Of a stretch of 21,903 nucleotides of DNA, positions 9,186 to 19,212 are shown piece by piece. The translations under genes and the position numbers were made by a program. The notes under the pieces are model-generated. The model had not been told where the DNA came from. It saw only the letters and a list, made by a program, of their open reading frames with translations, and did not search any database. The DNA is taken from positions 1 to 21,903 of the forward strand of contig JADNRX010000807.1 in the NCBI GenBank assembly GCA_015501595.1, written 5' to 3'. The stretch is from Hymenopellis radicata. Lineage: Eukaryota > Basidiomycota > Agaricomycetes > Agaricales > Physalacriaceae. Position 1 is the first letter of the stretch. Each line of letters opens with the position of its first letter.

Positions 9186-9456
9186 TTTAATGGTGTCGCG
9201 CAATTCATTATTTATTATCTTCAAATTATTGCCTTGCGCTAGTGCCGTAGGTAACTGCTTTGCCTCGTGGAGACCAGGGTGGCACAGCCGCTCGGCATGC
9301 CTGGGAAATGGGCAAAGTCTAAGTCAAACATGTACAAACTCAGGTGATTCTTTGAACCACCCATACCAATTCTGCTATCCTCTTCGGAAACCGAAGACCC
9401 CCCGCCCGTTCCAAACGGCGGCCACCGTTCCAACATAGCCTGTCGTGGTCACTCCA

Positions 9457-11783
9457 TCAAACATGGTTTCCCTCCCAGTGCGACAGTGGGAGGACCATCG
9501 GATGAAAGCCCCGCTGCCGAAGGTTCATGGCTACTCTTTCATTGTGCCTTATCACCGCTTCGTCCAAGAAGAAAGTGAAGCTGTTGGGATACGCTTAGAT
9601 TGCAGCTTGGGGGCCTCCATAACCGATTCCACTTACTGAATGAGCGACATTCCCCTGACCATCGTCACAAACCCTCCATACCAGACGTTCGTTTGCTCAC
9701 ACACCGATGTGTTGAATATCAACTTGCCATGTTCATCGAGCAGTTCTGGGATAACGCTGGGTTGCAGTGTTTGTTACAGAATTCGTCAGACTCTTTATGG
9801 CAGCCTGCCCCGTGGAAAACGTCTAGGACGTGTGCACTTTTTCGAGTCAGGTAGTCATCCCCGCACTTGAAGAGGTGCTCCAATACATGACATGCTTTGT
9901 CATAGACAAAGACCGATGGCAGCGCTCGTGGCAAGCGCTTCGGACAAATGGACGTCATTAAAGACTGTTAGGCATTATGGTCAGTGTTGGTCGCGTTTCC
10001 GCCGCAAATGTGTTTGCTCACCTTTGTCGACATGACCCCTTCAGCTCCATAAAACGTAGATCTCGCAATAATGATTCCGCAATCGCGCAGTGCCAGCATG
10101 TCGCAGTGAGTGAACTTGGACGACATGGTCAGCTTGCCCCGCTTCTTCGCCTCCTGCTGTGAGGTGTAAGTCGAAGTGGTGTCCGTCTCCCGTGTAGAAT
10201 CTTCCTCTGCTCCGCCTCGGTTCCCTATACAGTGATTTGTCACATTGGGCAGCTCGCAATCCTCTATGCCGTCTTCAACTTGCGGGCGTGATTCTTGGTC
10301 GTCAACGGCCCTCCCATACCGCGCAGCGCGGCGAATCAATTCTCGATGGCCTTGGCCTGCCATTGCCGCCTCCTGCTTCTCGATTAGCTGGTGAGCGGGA
10401 TCGTCGCACGCCCGGGAATTCTGTTGTCTCAGAGCCCCTTTGTTGCAGGTCCGCACGAAGCACTCCCATTCTTTCTCGGCATGCTTCACACAAAAACGGT
10501 CTCTTGTGTTTTGCAGTCCTTCGAGACACGGCATGCCATCTTCGTCTGATGCTACCGAGCAACACCGACACCGCACACTAACGCCATCCAGTACAATGGC
10601 GTCGTAGTACTCTGTCCTATAGTTAATCATCACACAATTTTCGAACGAAGACCAACGACTGACGCGCTTTCCCTGTTACCTCATCTTTTTTCACCTTCAG
10701 GCAGCTGTCACAGACATGCCCCCACATCGGTTGGCCAGTGCCCACCATCCTTCGGTTACGTTCTGCAAGAGCTTCATCAATGCGACCTTTTTGGTTGCCT
10801 CGGTTGCTTAGCTCTAAGCTCGCTGTCTCATTCGAGCGACGTCCTATATCACGCAGCAGCGCAAACATCCAAAACGTGTCCCAAACCGTCTCATGATCCA
10901 AGCGCCACAACAACTTTGTGTTCCCATGCCATGGCTTGTCAACCAATTCGAGGTTGTATACTTCCGCGATGCCGACAGAAGAAGCGCTGCGCAGCCCGCC
11001 TTAGTCGTAGCGGTAGAAGTTGGTAGAGTCTCGCTACTCACTGCTGAACTGTCATCTGGAGTGTCCAGTGAATCGCCAAATCCTGTTCCACCCAGTGCGT
11101 TTCGGAGGCCTGAATGTATCGGGGTATACCGGCATAGTACTGCCTGACCGAGCCGACCTCTGAGCCTCCCCGGACAAAGTACGCTGGGTGGTAGGAGGTT
11201 TTGCACTCTACACATCATTTAGCATGTTTACCACTTACGATAACATGACAATACCATCACAATACTTGGAGATCGTATAAAGTGGTCGTATTCCCCGTGC
11301 CTTCGTGAGCAATTGTGCTTCAACGCGCGCGTTCTTCTGGTGAGTAAATCGCGGGGAAGCGCACTGAATACAGGTCGATACTGGTGCACTGATCATGGAC
11401 TGCGCCTTGCTCCAATGTCAGACGGAATGTGTTTGTTAAAGCGGAAGCTGACCGATACGGTGCACATGTCCGAACTCCGCGACAATATCTTCCACCTCGA
11501 CATCTCTTGGAGCTGTTGGCCAGGTCCTCCATGTAATTCCCGCACAGCCATCCAGAGCTGGCTGACTTGGGCAGTGGTTAGGCACAAAGCGTGTGCTAAC
11601 GTTTCGCCTAGGTCGTTGGGCAGAGTCACTGGAAATATGGTGCTTTTAGCGGTGAGCCTATCCTCTTGCATGTGTACGATACGGATGAAGGTGAAGAGCA
11701 GCCTATAGTCCAGAACAGAACCTGCCCAGGGTAGTCGCTGCAAACGCCACGGCGAGTTTTATCAACATCTCCGCCAGAGTCAT
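9457..11783 (-). pseudogene. KDZ-transposon cysteine-cluster (CxC5/CxC6-type) protein, frameshifted
   Basis: Likely start ATG 11783-11781, stop TGA 9459-9457. The N-terminal third has the CxC5 pattern (TLAEMLIKLA; FTFIRIVHMQEDRLTAKS; then CYQCKTSYHPAYF, followed by WLT-like helices). The centre has a CxC6 cluster: GHVCDSCLKV, LDGVSVRCRCCS, RFCVKHAEKEWECFVRTC and RACDDPAHQLIE. The C-terminal part reads DCGIIIARSTFYGAE, FVYDKAC, LDVFHGAGCHKESDEFC, HCNPAL, SVCEQTNVWYGGF and FFLDEAVIRHNE. These proteins accompany KDZ (Kyakuja-Dileera-Zisupton) DNA transposons in Agaricomycetes. Clear introns lie at 10987-11041, 9965-10021 and 9581-9636. Frame breaks occur near 11740, between 11330 and 11500, and at about 9748-9753 (one base missing after NPAL). 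Many motifs survive, so decay is modest. No separate KDZ transposase is visible in the window. Confidence 0.82.
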
Positions 11784-11914
11784 GGTAAGTGGCTAACAAT
11801 GATTTACATAAAAATGCTTACCCTTTGATGAAAAGTCATTACACATACTCAGTGGACGTGCAATTTTTTTTTGATACCATATCGTAGTAGTACAAAAAAG
11901 CTGATTCTCGTCTA

Positions 11915-14214
11915 TCAAGAGATTAACCTAACTAGGCGCTGTCGGCGTCTTTGGTGGTGCGAGCGCTTTGGTACTTCAAATGCTGCGTTAGGAGCGCATG
12001 TGCCGCGGATGAGGGCGAACGCCTTGGCTGCAGCCATTTTTCCTTTTGTATCAGCTACGATTTTGTCGACACTCTGGAAAATGCCATCTCGCCCTGATCT
12101 CCATAGAACGAGAGCAAGTGCCCCAAATGTTTAGCATATCGCCACCACGTCTCCCTTGCACCGAAGATTTCCTCTCTTGGCGCCCTCGTCCAGGTCAAGG
12201 TTTTCGAAGTCTGTATTCCATTCAGCTTCTTGGACTGTCAGACTATTGTTCCATTGCTCACCTTTGATCTGTTCCTTCTCCTCTGCGCTCCAGTCACCAT
12301 ATTTGAGCTTCGTCAGCTCCCGACTCGATAAACCGCAGGAGCAAGCGTGAGCCACTCGGCGATCTCCAGACCCTGGGAGAAGTCCGACCGTTGGGACCAA
12401 GCCTTGTAAGTTCTTAATGGCTTTTTGCACAGCAGGATCACGCTTTATGTGGTCGGCGTACCAGGCAGATGCCATGAGCTTGGCGTCCTTCTTTTCTTTC
12501 CGGTTAGCGACGGACTTCAGGAGAGAACGCGTGGCTTCCGCACAACTGGGCCCTCAAGCGACGGTGGCGGTGGCGGGGCCATTAGGTAGCTAAAATGCAG
12601 TCAGCTCACAACATGTACCAGCTCTAGATGCGTACCTGGGCTTCCGTGAGGATAAGCATAATGGTGTAAAAAACATATTTCGTGTCATACACCGTATTTA
12701 GGCGAACCCAGTTGATGGGCAAGCCAACGTGTTCCCAAGTGAGTATGGAAGCGTTGTCAATGACACATCTGCTTTCATACAGAGCGTCGGCGCCAAAAGG
12801 AGCCACACCATCATGCTTGTCCTGCATGGCCGACACAGCCTGAAAAGTGGCGAGTGGAAGCGTTATGGGTTGATAGAGAGGGCCGTCCCTCCAAGCAGCG
12901 GTGAAGGGAGCGATTGCTCAAACGTCTGTGGGTTTGGTTGACTACCTGTTCGATGGCCTTGAGCAGGGCGAATGTGTTGATGCCGAGCTGTTGCTCATAG
13001 CCTGGGCAACGGCTGAGGGCGGGCGATTATATACCAGAGGTGGGGCACCTTCATCTCCTGAACAAGTTCGCGTTCATCACGGCATATGACGGTGATCTTA
13101 ATGAGGTCGCGCTCAGTGGTAGCTTCTTGCGGTGGAAGCCAAATATATAATTTTTCGTCCTCAGATCTAGAGTCCTCCAGGCGAAAAGCCGTACTGGGTC
13201 CTACGTTATGCAAAATAAGGAATGGATAGATATCTGAGATGCAACGATGCATACCTGGGGGAGCCTCGACGCCAATTAGTGCGGGGTCGAGGCAAGAGTC
13301 TGTCCTGGCGCGGGCGAAGCGTCTGCGTGGAATGAGGAGGGTGGCAAAGACATTGACCTCTCTGGCGAGCCACTGCTTGACACAGTCGACACCGTTGAAT
13401 CCTCGTTCTCGACGGCTGGGGGATCCCACCATTCATTGTCCTCCGCCAACTGCTCTTTCGACGTCGTAGAGTCCTCGACGGCTGGGGATTCCGCCACGTA
13501 ATAGATCCTTCCCGCCAACTGCTCTTTCGACGTCGTAGAGTCCTCGACGGCTGGGGGATCCACCGTAATGTCCTCCGCCGCCCGATCCTTCGACGTCGTA
13601 GAGTCGACACCGTTGAATCCTCGTTCTCGACGGCTGGGGGATCCACCATCATGTCCTCCGCCGCCCGATCCTCGGCAGACGCGTCGGTGTCCTCGGCAGA
13701 CGCGTCGGTGCGTACGACAGGCTTTGTGGGCTCGTGCGCGCTGGCAGCTGAGGCAGCTATCTTGCGAGCGACCTTCTGCTGGATGTCCAGGGGAATCGTG
13801 AGCTTTCCGGCCATGACCAAGTCGTAAATGGCGGTGTTCATGGCGTCCAGCGTCGCGGTGGGTCCTTTCGCAACCTCGTTCGCTATGGCAGTCCAGTCCA
13901 CGGAGGGCGCACGCTGCCCAGTAGCGGAGTTGTACAATGTGTGGAAATATTGGCGTGTTTGGCTCATAAGCACGAGCGTACGTGCGCCATTTTTTTTCCC
14001 CCTCTTCGGCGGCGGCGGCGGCGGAGGTTCGAATGTGAGGCCAGCCGCCTCAGCTAGCCGCTGGAATTACTGTTAGTAAGTCTGAATGGTTGTTTGGCGT
14101 CTTCCCCACCTTGAAGTCCTCTTCCTGGAGGCGAGTTCTAAACGCACGTTAGCATGGCGTGCGAGTTGTCTTCAGCACGTACAGTTCACTGGGTGCGAGC
14201 TCCTTCAGGACCAT
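11915..14214 (-). pseudogene. Decayed hypothetical gene with repeat array and in-frame TGA
   Basis: Start ATG 14214-14212. Exon 1 14214-14183, intron 45 nt with perfect TGCTAAC, exon 2 14137-14110, intron 49 nt with TTACTAAC, exon 3 from 14060. The N-terminus reads MVLKELAPSELTRLQEEDFK, a proline run near PPPPPPPKRGKKNG, then YFHTLYNSATGQRAPSVDW and LDAMNTAIYDLVMAGKL. After about residue 120 the repeat array (13386-13710) shifts the frame. Later exons are visible at about 12960-13200 (YIWLPPQEATTERDLIKI; GINTFALLKAIEQ), 12632-12841 (YESRCVIDNASILTWEHVGL) and 12329-12584. The last has TGA at 12556-12554 before GPSCAEATRSLLKSVANRK. A final stretch reads KIVADTKGKMAAAKAFALIR to stop 11917-11915. 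Family not recognised. Breaks plus TGA suggest a pseudogene; boundaries of the 3' exons are uncertain. Confidence 0.55.
13386..13710. repeat. Minisatellite-like array inside the decayed minus-strand gene
   Basis: A 41-bp block beginning TCGACACCGTTGAATCCTCG recurs exactly at 13386-13426 and 13604-13644, 218 bp apart. Between the two are further diverged units, each with CGACGGCTGGGG and CCTTCGACGTCGTAGAG-like words. A 21-bp unit TCCTCGGCAGACGCGTCGGTG follows twice head to tail (13669-13689, 13690-13710). On the minus strand the units encode acidic Ser/Thr-rich repeats such as PPAVENEDSTVST and AVEDSTTSKEQLA. Confidence 0.85.
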
Positions 14215-14512
14215 GGTGTACGCAGGCTTAATGAAAACGAAGTGTGCGCCCACTTGATGAAAACAAAGTGCACACTCGGGATTTTCCCACACGTCACGCA
14301 CATAACATAAGAGGGCGTGCGCGCTACACTCAAATGCTAGCGTGCGCGTTCGATTCAAGGCTGGCGTGCGCTCCCTCCAATCAGGATTTTCCCCCCTGTC
14401 ACGCACATAACATAAGAGGCGTGCGCGCTACGCTCAAATGCTAGCGTGCGCGTTCGATTCAAAGCTGCTTCTGCTCGTACGTTCATCTTGCTGCCATTAA
14501 CAAATAGTGCAT
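14215..14512. repeat. Intergenic repeat region with two 105-bp-period copies
   Basis: A block starting GGATTTTCCC occurs at 14279-14364 and again at 14384-14467 (period 105). It includes GTCACGCACATAACATAAGA and AAATGCTAGCGTGCGCGTTC. Just upstream, ATGAAAACGAAGTG (14231) and ATGAAAACAAAGTG (about 14256) form a smaller repeat. No inverted ends or target duplication were found. The region lies between two same-strand genes and would include the promoter of the downstream one. Open frames here are by-products of the repeats. Confidence 0.75.
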
Positions 14513-16198
14513 CTAATTGGGCGTATTTACAGATGTACTCTTCATTCGTTGTAAACCGAGGGCGGCTATGAAACTCCAACGTGCTTCTGACACTCTGCCC
14601 ATGGCTTTGAGGCGCTGAACTTCTTCCCTGCAGACTCTGCGGTAGTTAAGGTGGTTGTTGACGGTTGTCTTCACATATGGGGGGCAGCGCTCCTTGACAG
14701 CAGTGAGCAACTTTTATGATTTATTGAGGCTATAGAAGCGCTTACCTTGGGAACAAAATGTTGTTTCACGGTTGAGTTCCATGCCTCGCGAACCTTGATG
14801 GTGTCGTCCTGCCGCGTCGTTTCGTATGTTTCCAGAAAATTGTCCATGTCCACTACATATTGGAATGGGAAGGTGGGACGCGAGTCAAATGGCGGAAGGT
14901 TATGGTTGAGCTTGTTTTCTTCTGTGTATATGCACTGAACCAACACGGGTAATGCTTTTGCAGAGTCTATGGTGTCCTGCGATGAGGTGGAATTGAGCGC
15001 ACTGTGAGCAGTGGCTGGCGAATGCGACAAGCTCACTGAAGAGCTAGTGTCTGCGGTGTTGGCGTTGAAGCTGCGCATAAAATGTGAGTTAATTGCTGTG
15101 GAGAGGAAGTTACTGCTCACATATGATGTAACTTGGTTCGCTTGTTTGGTTGTTCTTGTACTTCAAGAGAGAGTTTCCTGTCGCCCGACGACGCGAAGAT
15201 GGCAGATTGGGCCTGCACGCCATTTATGAACGGTGGAGGCGAGGGGAAGGGCCTCAGCGCAGACAAGTGTACACGCCCTCCTAGCTCAACCTCAAGCGGC
15301 CTATTGATGTCTGCCCAATTAGTGCCATTCCAGAAGCTAAATGCATCGCCGCGCTTCTTAAGCCCCAGGTCTTTTCGAGTTCTATCATCAATAAAGGGAT
15401 CAAAGTGACACCCAAGATGTTTGGGCACTAGAAGGTAGCGCTCCGCAGTTTGCGGGTGTCCTGCCTGTATATATCGAGTTCTGGTGAGAACGGCTCTGTC
15501 TGCAGTGACGAATGACTTACAGAATCATAGATGACCACACATATAGTGCGCGCTTTCTGCTCGGCGAGGGATTCCTCCGTGTAGTTGAAAAGCTCTTCCT
15601 CAAATTGGAATCCGTTGCTGGAAAGGTGTTCCCACAGGTATGGCCCAATGTTACGACCGAGGCCCGAGCGATCGATATTCTTGCTGGCGATGTGTGAAGG
15701 CCCGTCCTGTGTAGGCTCTTTGGCAGTCACAAGTGTGAGCTCTTTGAACTTATGTGGCGCACATGACAGTGTTCTCAGCCCTTCCATCTTGAGCCGGTTG
15801 AGGAGGTGAAGGCGACAGCACTCTCGGCATGCCTTCTGTATGCATTGCTGGTTAGCACGGCCAAACTGTTTTTCTCCAACCTTAGTGTCCTTTTTTTCGC
15901 ACATCTTAAGCTGACACGGAACTAGAAGCGTTCTTTGAGTACAGGACGACTCGATAAGGTAGGACGAACCATAACTCCTGCCCGTCTTAGACTGAGCTGC
16001 GCTCAAGTTACTGTTCCCGCTCAGTATGGCCACACTTGCGCCTGCTGATATTGGTTCCAGGCACAACATTAAACGGAGGGGGGTATAGCCGGCTGGAGAC
16101 TCACTAGGCAAGTTGTTGTCGCCGTTATCAACCTCGTTTAAACGTCGTTTGACAGGGCTGCACGGCGGAGTAGGCAGTGCATAGTTTGCAACGCTCAT
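14513..16198 (-). CDS. Cysteine-cluster hypothetical protein, four exons (514 aa)
   Basis: Exons 16198-15521, 15464-15121, 15070-14746 and 14710-14513; introns 56, 50 and 35 nt. The total is 515 codons in register. Start chosen at MSVANYALPTPPC; an in-frame ATG 13 codons upstream (16237) is an alternative. Residues 95-149 hold a cysteine cluster (C95, C100, C119, then KACRECC with C124, C127 and C128, C146, H149) that could bind zinc. Residues 216-305 form a probable beta-rich domain (RTICVVIYDS, LLVPKHLGCHFDPF, LGLKKRGDAFSFWNG, PLEVELGGRVHL) shared with the neighbour at 16873-17667. The C-terminal part has FPFQYVVDMDNFLETYETT, a region I associate with uncharacterised Agaricomycete proteins ending in a (Y/N)N-rich helical domain, here VKTTVNNHLNYRRVCREEV. 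Function unknown. Intact, so probably expressed; the 35-nt intron is unusually short. Confidence 0.72.
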
Positions 16199-16308
16199 GT
16201 GGAAGTCGAGAGCGTACCTCGGGGCACTCAGGGTCACTTGAGCGTGCAGTACTCATGTGACAGTGTTCCTTCGCTACTTATCGGCATGTCTGGCAACGTC
16301 GTGCTACC

Positions 16309-16751
16309 ATGGTTTTCCATCCTACCATCAAGGACCTTGTGGCGCAGCCGAAAGTTACCTCTTTCTTCTTGCCAGTGCCGGTGGAACGTACACGGGCTGT
16401 CGTGCTGGTTTTCTTTTCAGAGGTGCGTGCGCTGAATACATTGTGAGAACACCTATAAACGCTCTAGAACAGGTTGGAAAACAAGTGATTACCATCTCGG
16501 ATGTTGGTCCCAGAATACGCCTGCTGGACGTACATGCTGCGCTTAATGCTGCAGGCTACATGCCACCCTCAAAAATCCGCATACTACAACTTGATGGAGC
16601 ATGTTACCAGTGGATTGGCTTCAGTCACTTCCGCTGGATAAATGTGGAGTGGAGGGCCAGTAATCATATTTTTTTCGATGCAATGCCAGTGGGAATGGCT
16701 TTGCCTGTGGATTGGATGAAGGTCGTTGAGCCATTTGTGGATGCTTTGTGA
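16309..16751 (+). CDS. Small hypothetical protein, two exons (130 aa)
   Basis: Exons 16309-16422 and 16473-16751, one 50-nt intron (GTGCGT..GAACAG, phase 0), 131 codons with stop. The ATG is in CTACCATGG. The protein starts MVFHPTIKDLVAQPKVTSFF and later reads ITISDVGPRIRLLDVHAALN, then YMPPSKIRIL, and WIGFSHFRWINVEW near the C-terminus. No signal peptide or known motif. The splice joins two frames exactly and composition is protein-like on both sides. It is transcribed away from the 514-aa gene (110 bp between starts) and towards the 228-aa gene, overlapping neither. Family not recognised. The intron acceptor is the weakest part of the model; an alternative is a frameshifted single exon. Confidence 0.5.
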
Positions 16752-16872
16752 AGGAACGAAGGTGTATTATTGTGGCTACGCTATTATAGTGTTTGGAGAA
16801 GTGATGGTGTATTATTGGGGCTGTCGCCGCATTTAACGGAGATGAGCGCGTGCACAACGCAGATGATGCGTT

Positions 16873-17667
16873 TCAGTCAATGTCGATGACTTCGACGCAT
16901 GTCGTTACCTGCATAGGTCTGAGTACGATATGCTGCCCTGCCATAACACGTACTCCTCTCCTAGTGGTGTGGAAGTGTGGCCCCAGCTTATGCTGGTACG
17001 CATCGCTAGCACTCTGCACGTTAAGTACTTGGCGTAGGCGCGAATGCTTGTGGGGATATAAGACGGGCCATTGAGACGCGGCAATAGTAACACGAATCGG
17101 CTGCCCATTGTGAGAGGCATCCTAGGAGGGACTGCATGAGATGATATCACTGCGGGTGGCTACTAGGACTTACCAAGTTGGCCAGCTGGACATATATGGT
17201 ACGCTGGACTGCGGGATCGATTCTTTGTGGGCGAGAAGGGGTGGGTGGAGGCGTCAATGAACGGGACAGACTACCCTTTGACTTCGGTGTTTGCCGTTGA
17301 GACCGGGAAGGAGTGAGTGGAGGCGTGGGACATGCATTGCCCAGAGGTCTACCGCGTTTAGGACTGCCAGTTAAGTCATAAGTAATCAGGTGTTGTGGGG
17401 AGCACCATCGGAAAGAGGGGCATCCTGACAAATTAAAGTCTTTCTTGGAGCACTGAATGTGGCGTAAAAAGATATCAGTATGCGTTCCAGCTGTTAAAAG
17501 ATGCGCACCTGTTGATAGTATTTCCCAGTGTTGTCTGGGTTGTAGTACCCGTCACAGCGTATGGGAGCTGTCCACCGGGCCTCACACTGTGGACAAGTGT
17601 CTGATGCATTGAGCAGCTGTATGAACTGATCCCAAGTCAGCCCGAGCTTCTTTGCCAGCGCGTACAT
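16873..17667 (-). CDS. Zinc-finger-like hypothetical protein, three exons (228 aa)
   Basis: Exons 17667-17509, 17452-17174 and 17121-16873; introns 56 and 52 nt; 229 codons including TGA 16875-16873. Residues 25-70 carry six cysteines: CPQC (25, 28), C38, C54, C64 and C70, with WTAPIRCDGYYNPDN and SGCPSFRWCSP, a plausible zinc-binding module. A Ser/Pro-rich linker follows (residues 90-130, with repeated TPPxTPSRxQR). Residues 136-222 (RTIYVQLANL, RVTIAASQWPVLYPHKHSRL, HTTRRGVRVMAGQHIVLRP) resemble the domain at residues 216-305 of the 514-aa protein. Both are minus strand with the small plus-strand gene between. The model is clean and apparently intact. Function unknown; the combination of a Cys module, linker and beta-rich domain suggests nucleic-acid or protein binding, but that is inference. 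Confidence 0.72.
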
Positions 17668-17881
17668 GGGGGTAGAATGTAAGGTCTCGTCTGGCCGCGA
17701 ACTTGAGCGAGGCAGTTATTTGTCTGCTCCAAGTGTAACGCGCACGACCAGCCAACTAGAGGAGCGCGCGCACGTCCACAGTTTGCAACATATAGGTGAA
17801 TGTGACGTGCGCGCTAAGTCTATAACAGCTGTTCGCACGTGGTGGATGACAACGAACATCTGTCTTAATCTACTCTGTAGC

Positions 17882-19111
17882 ATGGCTTTCAATAGCCCCC
17901 AGGAAATGGAAATGCGTGGAATGTATGTCAAATTTTTGTGTCCTGTTGACCTTGACTGACTGTAATACACAGCTCGGTGATACCTCAAGAGGTGGTCGAT
18001 GAGATTGTCGCCTGGTCCCTGGTCGACAAGGATGGCCTAGATGCGTATGCTACGACTAGCACATTCCGCGACAGCCCGAGTGCTCGAAAAACCGCGACAA
18101 TCCTCTTGAAAACCCATCGTATTTTGGGCCACGGGGCCAGAAAAGCCCTGTTCAAGATGATTATGCTAGTGGACGAATGCGATCGGGCGGAATACAACAA
18201 ACTGCCTTTGCCGTGCAGTCCAGGACGCGGTTATCCATGGACGGTGGTTCGAGAGATGCTTTCCGTTGAGGCTATTCGCACTGCTGTCCGCCATTTCGGC
18301 TTCTATGGAACGTCGACGCTGACTCGAATGCCAGCCGTTGCTTCTGGTTGCCCGAATGTACAGCGAGTGTTGCTGCTGGCGGTTGACCTTGCCACTATAG
18401 ACAGTGGGCATGTGTGGCAGGGACCAAAGGAGCTATGCATAGGGTGCTGGACTGGTGCTACGAATGATTGGCAGGCGTTGAAAACAGTGATACCGCTTTT
18501 ATCACGGCTGACTTTGTTGCCGAAAACGAGGATTGGATTGGGACATTGCACGCCGATTCACGTGGACTCTTTGTTGGTCCACTCAACAAGGCATTGGGGC
18601 GTCACCGATGAGTATTCAGAACAATCATCCGATGTTCATGTGGCTGTATGGGCGCGTAAAGTTGAGATCGTCGCAGCGCACGGAGAACTAGGCGGGCTGG
18701 ATAGAGTTTTGAAAAGCGTAGTTGGCGTGGAATGCTTGGATGTCAATCTGACCGGTAGATGCCAGACTACCATGCGCTTGGAGTTGAACTAATAAGTTGT
18801 TTGCAGAAAATTCCCCTACAATTGATGATTGGCTGACGATGGAGCCCCGCCTGGACCATTGGAACGCTCTCACTGATATCAAAATGCGCTTCCATTACCA
18901 TACTGCATTCGCCATTATTCGAACGCTGAACACCATTCTAAGGGGAGCGTCATTGCAGAGTGTTCATTTGATGGTATTCCTACAAACGACTGGCGAGAAG
19001 AGTGTCGCCCGGACTAATGCGACCCGGGTATCATTGGAGAAATTGATGGTGGCGGTGGTAGAACAAGGTGGTTGTTTGAATGTTGTTTGGGTGTGGTTGA
19101 AGGGTTCATGA
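17882..19111 (+). CDS. F-box-like/LRR-like protein, three exons (375 aa)
   Basis: Exons 17882-17922, 17973-18754 and 18807-19111; introns 50 nt (GTATGT..ACACAG, phase 2) and 52 nt (GTAGAT..TTGCAG with ACTAATAAG, phase 1). 376 codons with stop. After a short leader the protein reads SVIPQEVVDEIVAWSLVDKD, an F-box-like (P-x-E-V-V-D-E-I-V) start, then ILGHGARKALFKMIML, AIRTAVRHFGFYGTSTL and repeated hydrophobic segments (CPNVQRVLLLAVDL, VIPLLSRLTLLP, HWNALTDIKMRF). This resembles the expanded, rapidly diverging mushroom F-box/LRR families; a role as SCF substrate receptor is inferred only from that resemblance. The neighbour at 19213-20707 is a paralogue with matching intron positions. Intact. 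Confidence 0.68.
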
Positions 19112-19212
19112 ACGAGATGTTCTGTCTAGATAAGGAAGAGTGGAGGCGCGTTGTCGTACAGGGGAGCGTGTTCAGGCGCAATACCCTGCGAGAGTGAGTG
19201 TTCGACAAGACT

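Noticed and set aside
9230..9400. Possible tRNA because of a GGTTCAAAG-type word on the minus strand
   Set aside because: No anticodon stem, D-stem or acceptor pairing could be assembled around it.
13568..13801. Plus-strand Arg/Pro-rich open frame
   Set aside because: It is produced by the repeat array read on the opposite strand; composition follows the repeat units.
14149..14579. Minus-strand open frames rich in NRTRTLAFE-like segments
   Set aside because: They are generated by the two 105-bp repeat copies. Only the short segment from 14214 down is used as exon 1 of the decayed gene.
17666..17959. Plus-strand open frame overlapping the starts of two genes
   Set aside because: It has no coding character and spans the divergent promoter region plus exon 1 and intron 1 of the F-box-like gene in another reading.
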